Assembly: GCA_030065875.1 (NCBI GenBank)
Contig: JASJCR010000019.1
Coordinates: 84,542-148,541, forward strand
Direction: 5' to 3'
From: Ardenticatenaceae bacterium
GTDB lineage: Bacteria > Chloroflexota > Anaerolineae > Promineifilales > Promineifilaceae
DNA: 64,000 nt
The position numbers were made by a program, and so were the translations under genes. Positions within the stretch are counted from its first letter, which is position 1. The number at the start of each line of letters is the position of its first letter. The notes beneath the pieces were generated by a model. That model saw only the letters and a list, made by a program, of their open reading frames with translations, made no database searches and was not told where the DNA came from. Positions 19,281-27,056 of the stretch are shown here, in pieces.

Positions 19281-19352
19281 AGCACGGCCCTACGGGCCTT
19301 TTAGCAACTTAGCTCCACAGCCATTCTGCTGACAGGTGCGCAGCACCGTGCT
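19281..19352 (-). repeat. Modular mini-hairpin array, two units
   Basis: Two units are present: GGCCC/GGGCC with loop TAC flanked by TTTTAGC words, and GGTGC/GCACC with loop GCA. They lie in opposite orientation immediately after the stop of the FGGY kinase gene and before the GH42 gene. Confidence 0.8.
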
Positions 19353-19354
19353 TC

Positions 19355-20839
19355 TCACCACTTGCGCGTCAGCTGGATGGCCCTTTGCCAACGGCCAAAG
19401 CGGTCATCTCGCTGCCCGGCCGTCATTTGCGGCTCAAAAACATCTTTAGCCCCGGGCAGAAGAGGCAAATCGGTTGGGGTTGTCCAATGCTTGCTGCCTA
19501 TTCCGGCCAGGGCTGCTGCTGCCCACGCTGTAGTTTCGCGAAACGCCGGCCGTTCAACCGGAATACCTAGTAAATCGGCCTGAATTTGGCACGCGGCATT
19601 GCTGACCGAAACCCCACCACCGACTCGCAAAACATCAACCTGTATGCCGGTATCCTGGCCGATCATTTGTAAAATATCGCGCAGCTGAAAGCCGATTGCC
19701 TCCAAAAATGCTCTTACCAGGTGAGCCCGCTCCGTGCCTAGGGTTAAGCCAAACATCGTTCCTCGGGCATTGGGGGTCAAATAAGGAAGTTCCAGACCGG
19801 TAAACGCGGGAACAAACACCACACCGCCAGAGTCAGGTACGCTGTGAGCCAGCTGATCAACTTCTTCATAAACATTAAACAGCCGTATTTGCTCCCGCAT
19901 CCAGCGCAAAGCCGCGCCGGTGACGGTGGTGGCCGCTTCCAAACAGTAAGTGTCTTGCTGGTTGAGGTGCCAGGCGTAATATATGTTGACGGGGGTTTTC
20001 TGAGGAGCTTTTCCCCCAATGTTCACCTCGACGTAAGAGGCGGTGCCGTGGGTGCATTCCGCCTGCCCCGGTGTCCAGCAGCGGTGGCCAAACAGGGCGG
20101 ACTGCTGGTCACCGATCATCGCCCGAACCGGAACATCGGCCGTGCGGCCGTCCGGAGCGGTGATTGAGAGCGTGCCGAATTCGTAATTGGTTGGCACCGG
20201 CTTTGGCAAACTAGCCACCGGAATCGCCAGCTGATCAACCCAATCGTGCCAATATGACTTTTCTCGAAAATCAAACAGGCCGGTCGCCTGGATGAGAGAA
20301 AAATCCATGATGTGATCGCTTGGTTGACCCAGCGCCTGCACCAGCCAGGCGGCGGATAACCCCACCTGCAATCGATTGTGGCGGGCTGCGGTTTGGATGA
20401 CGGTATCGTTGGCCAGGCGCCACGCCAGGTGAAGAGCGCCCATGTAGGTGCCCGGTGGATATCCCAACCGAAAGCGCAGCTGCTCAAATTTTGGCCAGCG
20501 AGACATGGCATGGAGCAGCGGTTCCGTGCGCAAATCTTGCCAGACAATGGCGTTGCCTAGCGGCTTTCCACTAAGGCGATCCCACAAAAACATCGTATTT
20601 CGCTGGCAGGTAATTCCGCAGGAGGTTACCTCGGCCGGGTCGATTTCCGCTTTGCCCAAAGCTTCGGTGATGACCTGGGAGACGGTGCTGGCTACGGTTA
20701 ACGGGTCGTGTTCAACCCAATCCGGCCGGGGGTAAAGCCTTTCGAGCGGCCGGTAAGCGTAGCCACAAACGGACCCGTCTGCCCCTAAAATTAAGGCGCG
20801 ACTACCGCTGGTGCCCTGATCGATACCGAGGAAGTACAT
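19355..20839 (-). CDS. glpK: FGGY-family kinase, glycerol-kinase-like
   Basis: A 494-residue sugar/polyol kinase. The N-terminal phosphate loop FLGIDQGTSGSRA, the CGITCQRNTMFLWDR block, AIVWQDLRT and GDQQSALFG (catalytic Asp) resemble glycerol kinase more than xylulokinase. The C-terminal ADP-binding GGGVSVSNAACQIQADLLG is present. It would form glycerol 3-phosphate. A TTG at 20851 extends the frame by four residues, but the ATG at 20839 is the natural start. Its place between beta-galactosidase and GalT suggests glycerol released from galactosyl-glycerols. Substrate assignment is tentative. Confidence 0.82.
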   Translation of the reverse strand: MYFLGIDQGTSGSRALILGADGSVCGYAYRPLERLYPRPDWVEHDPLTVASTVSQVITEALGKAEIDPAEVTSCGITCQRNTMFLWDRLSGKPLGNAIVWQDLRTEPLLHAMSRWPKFEQLRFRLGYPPGTYMGALHLAWRLANDTVIQTAARHNRLQVGLSAAWLVQALGQPSDHIMDFSLIQATGLFDFREKSYWHDWVDQLAIPVASLPKPVPTNYEFGTLSITAPDGRTADVPVRAMIGDQQSALFGHRCWTPGQAECTHGTASYVEVNIGGKAPQKTPVNIYYAWHLNQQDTYCLEAATTVTGAALRWMREQIRLFNVYEEVDQLAHSVPDSGGVVFVPAFTGLELPYLTPNARGTMFGLTLGTERAHLVRAFLEAIGFQLRDILQMIGQDTGIQVDVLRVGGGVSVSNAACQIQADLLGIPVERPAFRETTAWAAAALAGIGSKHWTTPTDLPLLPGAKDVFEPQMTAGQRDDRFGRWQRAIQLTRKW

Positions 20840-20843
20840 GAGG

Positions 20844-20905
20844 TTTAGCAATTAGCAATTGGCAATTAGCTATTAGCAATTGATTATTGGTTATTGGTTA
20901 TTAAC
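20844..20905. repeat. Word array (TTAGCAATTAGC / TTGGTTATTGG) at the HAD gene end
   Basis: Runs of TTAGCAA and GGTTATT words fill the spacer. They continue into the HAD-phosphatase gene, encoding its last residues (LLITNNQ) and stop (20884). Confidence 0.7.
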
Positions 20906-21678
20906 AGGTCATTGAGCTCGTGGATCTGAAACGTTGGCTTAATTTCTGATTGGGCGGCCGCTTCGGCCGTCGTGGCCCCTGTTAAGGTCAAGGCGGCGGC
21001 CATGCCGGCATTTAAACCCATCAGCACATCTGTTTCCAGCCGATCCCCAATCATGATACATCGCTCCGGCGGCAGCTGCAGAACATTCAAAATCGCCTCA
21101 GCCATAAAAGAGGACGGCTTGCCGACAATTGCCTCAACCTCGGTGGCCGTACACGCTTCGATGGCGGCGATGATCGACGCAGCATCCGGTTCGCCACCAC
21201 CCGGTACAGGACAGTAGCGATCGCCGTTGGTGGCGAAGAACCGTGCGCCGGCGCGGATGGCGTCAAATGCGACCTGCAGCTTGTGATAAACAAAGGTGCG
21301 GTCAAAACTGGCGATAACCGCATCAACTTCATCCGCCTGATCGGTGATTGTAAACCCGGCCCGCTCCAGCTCATTGATGAGCGATTGTTCACCGCAAACG
21401 TGGAGTTTTGCCCCGGGCAGATGCTGCTGTAAGAAGTGTACCATCACCAGTGATGAGTTGATGACGTCGCTCTCGGCCGTGGGCAGCCCGAGCCGGTTGA
21501 GTTTGGCCGTATATTCCTCGCGGGTTTTGGTCGGATTGTTCGACAGGAAAACGGTCCGTTTACCGAGCTCGCGCAGTTGAGTGATCGTTTCGCCGGCGGT
21601 GGGCAGGAGCGCTTCACCGAGGTATACGGTGCCGTCGAGGTCAAAAATGTATGCGTCGTAAAGGGTATTTGGGGTCAT
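20884..21678 (-). CDS. HAD-IIA family phosphatase (NagD-like)
   Basis: A 264-residue haloacid-dehalogenase phosphatase of subfamily IIA. Motif I is FDLDGTVYLG with the nucleophile Asp, motif II is FLSNNPT, the Lys motif is in VGKPS and motif IV is IMIGDRLETDV. Relatives hydrolyse nucleotides, 4-nitrophenyl phosphate, phosphoglycolate or glycerol phosphate. Placed next to a glycerol-kinase-like gene, a role on a C3 or sugar phosphate is possible but unproved. The C-terminal residues ITNNQ come from the adjacent word array. Confidence 0.9.
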   Translation of the reverse strand: MTPNTLYDAYIFDLDGTVYLGEALLPTAGETITQLRELGKRTVFLSNNPTKTREEYTAKLNRLGLPTAESDVINSSLVMVHFLQQHLPGAKLHVCGEQSLINELERAGFTITDQADEVDAVIASFDRTFVYHKLQVAFDAIRAGARFFATNGDRYCPVPGGGEPDAASIIAAIEACTATEVEAIVGKPSSFMAEAILNVLQLPPERCIMIGDRLETDVLMGLNAGMAAALTLTGATTAEAAAQSEIKPTFQIHELNDLLITNNQ

Positions 21679-21691
21679 TGGTTTGTCTAAA

Positions 21692-21718
21692 ATCCGGGAT
21701 ATTTTAAATATCCCGGAT
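21692..21718 (-). terminator. Perfect hairpin embedding the galT stop codon
   Basis: Two 13-bp arms (21692-21704 and 21706-21718) pair perfectly around one base, with core ATCCGGGATATTT. On the transcribed strand the 5' arm is the last galT codons (Ile-Arg-Asp-Ile and the first base of the stop) and the 3' arm is followed by TTTT, as in a factor-independent terminator. It is the cleanest case of a stop codon inside an inverted repeat. Confidence 0.85.
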
Positions 21719-22753
21719 ACTGCTGTAGTGGGTCTCCGGCAGCTCCCGCAGACGGGCTGCGGCCTGCTCGGCCGTTAAATCGCGCTGGACCTCGCCCAAC
21801 ATCTCAAACCCAACGATAAACTTGCGCACGGTGGCCGAGCGCAGCAGCGGCGGATAGTAGTGAGCGTGCAGCTGCCAATGGGTTTGATCTTCGTTTAAGC
21901 CGGGTCCGGTGGGAGCGTTGTGCCATCCCATCGAGTAGGGAAAGGAGGTTTCAAAGAGATTGTCGTATTTGACGAGCAGGTGTTTGAGGGCGTCACTCAG
22001 CAGGTTGCGCTGATGGTCATCGAGATCTGTTAGACGTAAAACGTGGGTTTTGGGCAGCAGGAGGGTTTCAAACGGCCAAACCGCCCAATAAGGGACGACG
22101 ACCGCCCATCCTTCATTTTGATAGACAATGCGCTCCTGCCGCTCGCATTCTTGATTGACATAATCCAAGAGCATCGGGCGGCCGTGCTTCTGGAAATACG
22201 CGCGCTGAGTGACGTCTTCAGCGGCCGGCTCGTTTGGCAGGGCATCCATCGCCCAGATTTGGCCGTGAGGGTGGGGGTTGGACGAGCCCATCATCGCCCC
22301 TCGATTTTCAAACATCTGCACCCAGCGGTAGGTCTGCCCCAGATCATGGAGCTGATCCGCCCAGAGGTCGATGACGGTGCGAATTTCGGTGGGGGTCATC
22401 TCCGCCAGGGTTAAATCATGGCGGGGCGAGAAACAAACCACGCGACACGTCCCGCGCACCCCGGCATCTTTAAAGAGGTCGTCTCCGGAAGGTGGATCGG
22501 GCACGTCGGGCAGCAGGGCAGCAAAATCGTTGGTAAAGACAAAGGTTTCGTCGTAATTGGGATTGACCGCGCCCCCGGCCCGCTCGTTGCCGGGGCACAG
22601 GTAGCATTTCGGATCGTAGCTTGGCCTTTTGTCCGGCGGCAGCTTTTCAACCTGGCCCTGCCACGGCCGCTTGGTGCGGTGTGGAGAGACCAGGACCCAC
22701 TGGTTGGTCAGCGGGTTAAAACGTCTGTGGGGGTGTTCTGTGGGGATAAACAT
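21704..22753 (-). CDS. galT: Galactose-1-phosphate uridylyltransferase
   Basis: This enzyme exchanges UMP between UDP-glucose and galactose 1-phosphate, the second Leloir step. The 349-residue product has the active-site HPHGQ (161-165, nucleophile His163) preceded by SSNP, and zinc ligands CYLC (50-53). The second HIT-like domain carries [15 protein letters not shown]-galactose 4-epimerase is not in the window and must be elsewhere. The start ATG at 22753 lies just past a short AATTGC word array. Confidence 0.96.
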   Translation of the reverse strand: MFIPTEHPHRRFNPLTNQWVLVSPHRTKRPWQGQVEKLPPDKRPSYDPKCYLCPGNERAGGAVNPNYDETFVFTNDFAALLPDVPDPPSGDDLFKDAGVRGTCRVVCFSPRHDLTLAEMTPTEIRTVIDLWADQLHDLGQTYRWVQMFENRGAMMGSSNPHPHGQIWAMDALPNEPAAEDVTQRAYFQKHGRPMLLDYVNQECERQERIVYQNEGWAVVVPYWAVWPFETLLLPKTHVLRLTDLDDHQRNLLSDALKHLLVKYDNLFETSFPYSMGWHNAPTGPGLNEDQTHWQLHAHYYPPLLRSATVRKFIVGFEMLGEVQRDLTAEQAAARLRELPETHYSSIRDI

Positions 22754-22783
22754 AATGAATTGCTAAGGATTAATTACTATTTG

Positions 22784-23092
22784 CTAATTGCTAAAGGGTT
22801 GGGTGGCGTTCAAGATGCTCATAATCGCGAAAATCAAACCGATGCAGGAGACGATCAAAACAAAAACCAGCACGAGTTGTGCGAGTCGTTGCAATATCTC
22901 GTTCCCATCTTTGTTGTTTTCCATTTTTTGATAAAAAGCCTTATACCATGGCCAGTATGAGTAATTTTTTGCCCATCTTGCTATCCAGGTGTGATCGCGA
23001 TTCACAGACTTCAACATTTTGAACGTTGCGAATCCCAATACTCCAAAAAATAGTGCGTTGAACAAACTATTTACGAATAATTCTCTATCCAT
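22784..23092 (-). CDS. Small two-helix membrane protein, unknown
   Basis: A 102-residue protein with hydrophobic segments at about 8-26 and 70-93 and a basic, aromatic loop between them (WIARWAKNYSYWPWYKAFY). I do not recognise a family. Its base composition is visibly more AT-rich than the genes on both sides, and it interrupts the galactose run between galT and the GH4 gene. It could be a recent insertion or a lineage-specific membrane protein. Confidence 0.55.
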   Translation of the reverse strand: MDRELFVNSLFNALFFGVLGFATFKMLKSVNRDHTWIARWAKNYSYWPWYKAFYQKMENNKDGNEILQRLAQLVLVFVLIVSCIGLIFAIMSILNATQPFSN

Positions 23093-23106
23093 GTGTGATG
23101 GTCGAC

Positions 23107-23156
23107 CCTTTTAGCTACTGGCAAATAGCCATTAACAATTAGCTATTGGTAAACTG
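23107..23156. repeat. Word array (TTAGCTA/CAAATAGCC) at the GH4 gene end
   Basis: TTAGCTA- and ATAGCCA-type words surround the stop of the GH4 gene (23143), whose final codons (VYQ) are part of the array. Confidence 0.6.
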
Positions 23157-24471
23157 GGAGCCAATCTCCATGTGCCTCAATTAAATCATCCACCAGGTGG
23201 TGAATTTGATCAAGATCGAGTTCGGCCGCGGTATGCGGATCGAGCATCGCGGCGTGATAAATATGTTCCCGTTTGCCGGTTAAAGCGGCCTCAACCGTTA
23301 ACTCCTGCACGTTGATATTGGTGCGCATCAGCGCCGCCAGCTGCGGCGGGAGCTGGCCGATATGAGTGGGCTGCAGCCCGTTTGCATCAACCAGGCAAGG
23401 GAGTTCAACCGTGCATCCCTGAGGTAAATTGGGTATGAGGTTGTGGTTGGGCACATTGCCATAAACGGTGCGGGGTTGACCGGTTTCCAGGCTGTGGATG
23501 ATGAGCGAGCCATACTCCACACTGCGTGAAATTTGGATCGGATCGGTAGAGGTTTCAAAATACTCGCGCAGCTCATCCCACAAGGCAATTTGTTCTTCGC
23601 AGCGGCCGATATATTCATCGAGGGGGATCTCAAATTGATCGATTAAATCCGGCCGATCCCGCTTGATAAAGTACGGTAGATACTCGCTGAGGTGCTCGCT
23701 CGATTCGGTTACAAAATAACCGAGTCGCTTGAACAATTCATAGCGAACGCGATCGGTCATCTGCCGATGACCGCGCTGGGGAAAGCGGCCGGTTTGTTCA
23801 AAATGGGCCATCTTCTCGCGCAGCTGAGGGTACAGCGTTTGACCCTGATGCTCAAATTTAAGGAAAAAAGCCATGTGATTGATGCCGGCCACGACATAGT
23901 TTACCTCTGCCGCTTTAAGCCCCAGGTCGCTGCACAGCTCCGCGGCCGTGTGGGGCACGCTGTGACACAACCCCACGGTTTTGATGCCCGTTGCCCGGCT
24001 GAGCGCCCACTGGTTGATGGCCATTGGGTTAACATAATTAATAAAAAGGGCGTTCGGACACACCTCTTCCATGTCGCGACAAATATCGAGCAAAACCGGA
24101 ATCGTCCGCAAACCGCGCATGATCCCCCCGATACCGAGCGTATCGGCGATCGTTTGTCTTAAACCATACTTCTGCGGGATATCAAAATCGATGACCGTGC
24201 TCGGCCGATACCCGCCAACCTGGATCATGCAGAGTACGTAATCGGCCCCTTGTAGCGCGGCTCGTCGGTCGGTCGTTGCTTCAATTTTGGGTGTCGAACC
24301 GGTTGCTTCCGCGACCTTGCAGGCCACGATTTCTGACGTGCGCAGCCGCTGGGGATCGATATCCATCAAAGAAAGAGTGACGTCTTTCAATTCGGGGAAA
24401 CTCAAAATGTCTCCCATCAAATTCTTGGCGAAAACGGTGCTGCCGGCACCGATAAACGTAATTTTGGTCAT
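23143..24471 (-). CDS. melA: GH4 alpha-galactosidase-like enzyme
   Basis: A 442-residue NAD- and Mn-dependent glycosidase of family GH4, which works by an oxidation-elimination mechanism in the cytoplasm. The NAD-binding GAGSTVFAKN (8-17), the NPMAINQWA block and the metal ligand Cys in GLCHSVPH (C169) with a later His (GINHMAF) are all visible. The CHS form favours alpha-galactosidase (MelA group) over 6-phospho-glucosidases, which carry CDT/CNVP. AAGGAAACC precedes the ATG. With GH42 it covers both galactosidic linkages. Confidence 0.87.
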   Translation of the reverse strand: MTKITFIGAGSTVFAKNLMGDILSFPELKDVTLSLMDIDPQRLRTSEIVACKVAEATGSTPKIEATTDRRAALQGADYVLCMIQVGGYRPSTVIDFDIPQKYGLRQTIADTLGIGGIMRGLRTIPVLLDICRDMEEVCPNALFINYVNPMAINQWALSRATGIKTVGLCHSVPHTAAELCSDLGLKAAEVNYVVAGINHMAFFLKFEHQGQTLYPQLREKMAHFEQTGRFPQRGHRQMTDRVRYELFKRLGYFVTESSEHLSEYLPYFIKRDRPDLIDQFEIPLDEYIGRCEEQIALWDELREYFETSTDPIQISRSVEYGSLIIHSLETGQPRTVYGNVPNHNLIPNLPQGCTVELPCLVDANGLQPTHIGQLPPQLAALMRTNINVQELTVEAALTGKREHIYHAAMLDPHTAAELDLDQIHHLVDDLIEAHGDWLPVYQ

Positions 24472-24490
24472 GGTTTCCTTGCTGGGTACA

Positions 24491-24616
24491 GACCTGCGGC
24501 CTTTTTAGCGTTCTAGCACGCCGCTACGCGGCTGTCAGCATTTTAGCCATAAAGCTATTTAGCTATAAGGTGCAAAGCACCGTGCTTAACTGCTATTAGG
24601 CCCACAGGCCCGAGCT
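24491..24616 (-). repeat. Modular mini-hairpin array, four units
   Basis: The units are GGCC/GGGCC (loop TGT), GGTGC/GCACC (loop TTT), GCCGC/GCGGC (loop GTA, reversed) and a degenerate GGCC/GGTC unit, joined by TAGC words. The stop TAG of the acetyltransferase gene (24615-24617) is in the first TTAGCTC word. Confidence 0.8.
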
Positions 24617-25577
24617 AATACGCTTTGACAAAATCCAACCAGGCCGGAGCCGGCTGGAACCCCAACTTTAAATTGAGGTCATACATCGGGTTATTTTCTT
24701 CGTTATCGGTTTCAATTGTTTTGGCCCCCAACGCTTTGGTGGCCGCAATTGATTTAACTTTGAGAGCTAGGGCGATACCGCGTCTGCGGTATCCCTGCAG
24801 GGTGCCGGTTAGACCGGTCATCCAAAGGCCAGTAGCCCGATTTTCGGGAAATGCGCCGCTCATACCCACGTAGCGGTCACCATCCAGGGCGATAAAAACC
24901 GATTCCGGTGTAAAAATTTTGCTTTCAACAAACGATTTTTGAAATTCCTCAAAGGTGTTGGGGTTGTACTCCCCGGGCATTGGCACGTCTTTCATGAGGT
25001 GATGCTCGACGAGGTCGTAAAATTTGTAAATCGCCTGATCATCTTTATCCTGCAAATCTTTTAGCGACGCCAGCCGAATTTTTTCCGCTTCCATTCGACT
25101 GACAGCTGCTTCAAAATCGGTGGGGTCAAACGTTTCCAGGTCAAGCAGAGAGCGAGGGAAGCGCATGTTTCGCTCAAAGCCCATTTTTGCCAGCCACGCC
25201 AGCGCCCCAAGCTGGTCTTCTCGGGTCTCGGTCTCCAGCAGCTTGGGCTGGAGATCGTTTGCGGCAATTCTGTTTAAAACAAGATCGTAAAAAGCGGTGG
25301 CGATCCCCTGACGGCGCGCTTCCGGAAGAACGTTTAAGTTAAAATTAATCCGATCTCGCTCTTTTAAGTAGCGCGGTTCTCGCAGGTACCCAACGGCCGC
25401 CGGCTTTCCTTTTAAAGTGACCATGTATCTCTCAAAAAGGAGCGATTTTTGCCGATTTTTGTCGTTGCGCTTAATTTCCGAAACCTCTACTAAGTATTCC
25501 GGCCAACAGGCGTTGTAAATCTCGGCCATCGTTTCATATGACTGTTGGGAATAATCAAATGGTTGAATATCAATCAT
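24615..25577 (-). CDS. Tandem GNAT-type N-acetyltransferase
   Basis: A 320-residue protein with two GNAT domains. The first has a well-formed acetyl-CoA loop (LPEARRQGIATAFYD, about 86-100). The second has LQGYRRRGIALALK near 265 with the downstream ETDNEENNPMYDLNLKLGF block typical of two-domain acetyltransferases. The acceptor substrate is unknown. The gene reads away from lacI and shares its control region. GCAGGT precedes the ATG. Confidence 0.87.
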   Translation of the reverse strand: MIDIQPFDYSQQSYETMAEIYNACWPEYLVEVSEIKRNDKNRQKSLLFERYMVTLKGKPAAVGYLREPRYLKERDRINFNLNVLPEARRQGIATAFYDLVLNRIAANDLQPKLLETETREDQLGALAWLAKMGFERNMRFPRSLLDLETFDPTDFEAAVSRMEAEKIRLASLKDLQDKDDQAIYKFYDLVEHHLMKDVPMPGEYNPNTFEEFQKSFVESKIFTPESVFIALDGDRYVGMSGAFPENRATGLWMTGLTGTLQGYRRRGIALALKVKSIAATKALGAKTIETDNEENNPMYDLNLKLGFQPAPAWLDFVKAY

Positions 25578-25698
25578 GGTTTACCTGCCTCATTTTTCAA
25601 GCGGGATAAATTACAGAGGATTAATCGCCTGTGATATTACCATTTTTTAATCGACGTGACCGTCTTGTCGGCGCGCCAAGAGCGCCTGGCGAGCATGG

Positions 25699-25740
25699 GC
25701 AATTTTCACAAATTAACCGTGCGTCGTTTGTGCAAATTGC
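25699..25740. promoter_or_regulatory. Inverted repeat directly upstream of the lacI promoter
   Basis: Arms GCAATTTTCACAAA (25699-25712) and TTTGTGCAAATTGC (25727-25740) match at 13 of 14 positions with a 14-bp centre. The right arm abuts the -35 box of the lacI promoter. This could be a second regulator site or an upstream operator for the divergent genes. Confidence 0.6.
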
Positions 25741-25769
25741 TTGACAGTCTCCGTTAACCGTGATACGAT
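25741..25769 (+). promoter_or_regulatory. Promoter of the LacI-family regulator gene
   Basis: TTGACA (25741-25746, perfect) and TACGAT (25764-25769, 4 of 6) are spaced by 17 bp. The start would be near 25776, inside the operator palindrome, giving a leader of about 100 nt. Confidence 0.75.
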
Positions 25770-25784
25770 GTGACCGGTCACATC
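25767..25784. promoter_or_regulatory. Perfect 18-bp operator palindrome
   Basis: GATGTGACCGGTCACATC is a perfect palindrome with a central CG, as in many LacI-family operators. It overlaps the -10 box and the expected start of the lacI promoter, so autorepression is likely. No second copy was noticed before the binding-protein gene. Confidence 0.8.
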
Positions 25785-25874
25785 ACTCGTGTTAACTCTA
25801 TCACTTTTTTAAAGACAGGCAACAAATTCAGGCTTTTTGGGTAAGAATTACCCCATTTTAGAAAATTCCCTGCT

Positions 25875-26918
25875 ATGCCCCGATCCAAAGTTACGATCCG
25901 CGACGTTGCATCCTATGCTGGTGTTTCACGCCAGACCGTCTCCCGGGTCATAAACGCCAGTGAGAAAGTAACGTCGGAAACGCGAGCACGGGTCCTGGCC
26001 GCCATCGAACAGCTCGGCTATCAGCCCAATGCCGTGGCCCGCTCGATGGCCCGCGGCCGGACAGGGATGCTGGCCTGTATCGCTCCTAATGTGACCGACT
26101 ATACCTTTGCTACAATTATTGAAGGAGCTCAAGCCGTTGCTCGCAGCCAGGGGTATTTTCTTCTTTCCACCACCGCTCCCGATGGAGAAACTTTTGATTA
26201 CCTGATGGACCAGCTGGTTAAAAGCGGCCGGGTTGACGGCCTGATCGTGATTCAGCCCTATATCGAAGATCCCTCCCACGGGGTTCCGGCCGGCTGCCCT
26301 ACTATTTTTGCCGGCGGCGGCGCTCACGCCAATCAACAGGTCGGCGGCAGCGTGGTGCTGGACGACATGGCGGCCGGCTACACCGCAACCAAACACCTGA
26401 TCCAGCTGGGGCATCAATCAATCGGGATGATTACCGGCCCCCTGGGTGAAGTGTGCGTGCAGAATCGAATGACCGGTTTTGAAAACGCGCTGGAAGACAG
26501 CGGATTGGAGTCAAACCCGGAATTGATTGTGGAAGGCGACTGGACAGCTTCCTCTGGATATCATATCTTTCGCGAACTGTGGTTAAATCGCGAAAATCGC
26601 CCCACCGCCCTGTTTGTCCAAAATGATTCGATGGCCGTTGGCGTGCTGCATGCCGCTGAAGAACTGGCCCTCCACATTCCCGAACAACTCTCAATTATCG
26701 GGATAGACGATATTCCCCTGGCACCCTATTTCCACCCACCGTTGACGACCCTGCGCCAGGATTTTGCTGAAATTGGACGCTCTGCCGCCCGCATGTTAAT
26801 TAGCGCCATCGAACAAAAACAAACCCTTCAGCGGCACGAGCAGATTGAGGCGGCCCTGATCCAACGACAATCAACCGGACGCTATCACAAAAAAGTCGCC
26901 TTAAATCAGGCATTTTGA
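25875..26918 (+). CDS. LacI-family transcriptional regulator
   Basis: A 347-residue regulator. The N-terminal helix-turn-helix TIRDVASYAGVSRQTVSRVI (about 7-26) and the hinge helix (NAVARSMARGRTGML) are followed by a periplasmic-binding-protein-like sensor domain with the C-terminal SIIGIDDIPLAPYFHPPLTT block. It probably controls the divergent galactoside genes and the ABC importer downstream in response to a sugar. A perfect 18-bp palindrome overlies its own promoter. No clear ribosome-binding site is seen before the ATG. Confidence 0.95.
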   Translation: MPRSKVTIRDVASYAGVSRQTVSRVINASEKVTSETRARVLAAIEQLGYQPNAVARSMARGRTGMLACIAPNVTDYTFATIIEGAQAVARSQGYFLLSTTAPDGETFDYLMDQLVKSGRVDGLIVIQPYIEDPSHGVPAGCPTIFAGGGAHANQQVGGSVVLDDMAAGYTATKHLIQLGHQSIGMITGPLGEVCVQNRMTGFENALEDSGLESNPELIVEGDWTASSGYHIFRELWLNRENRPTALFVQNDSMAVGVLHAAEELALHIPEQLSIIGIDDIPLAPYFHPPLTTLRQDFAEIGRSAARMLISAIEQKQTLQRHEQIEAALIQRQSTGRYHKKVALNQAF

Positions 26919-26950
26919 GATAGCCTTCGAGCAGCAAGAAATCCACGATA

Positions 26951-27026
26951 AAAGGAGGTGATGCAGAAAACCCAAAATTATAAAAAGCCCTTTATGACCA
27001 TTTCTGTTTTAGGACAGGAAGAATAA
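26951..27026 (+). other. Possible 21-codon leader peptide with full-length Shine-Dalgarno
   Basis: AAAGGAGGTGAT (26951-26962) is exactly complementary to the usual bacterial 16S rRNA 3' end. An ATG overlaps it at 26961 and opens a frame of 21 codons ending with TAA at 27024. The ribosome-binding site to ATG distance is only about 2 nt, which is short. It may be a leader peptide or a ribosome-loading site ahead of the binding-protein gene; composition alone cannot decide. Confidence 0.35.
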
Positions 27027-27056
27027 AAAATATATTTTGAAAGGAGAATGTCCAAG

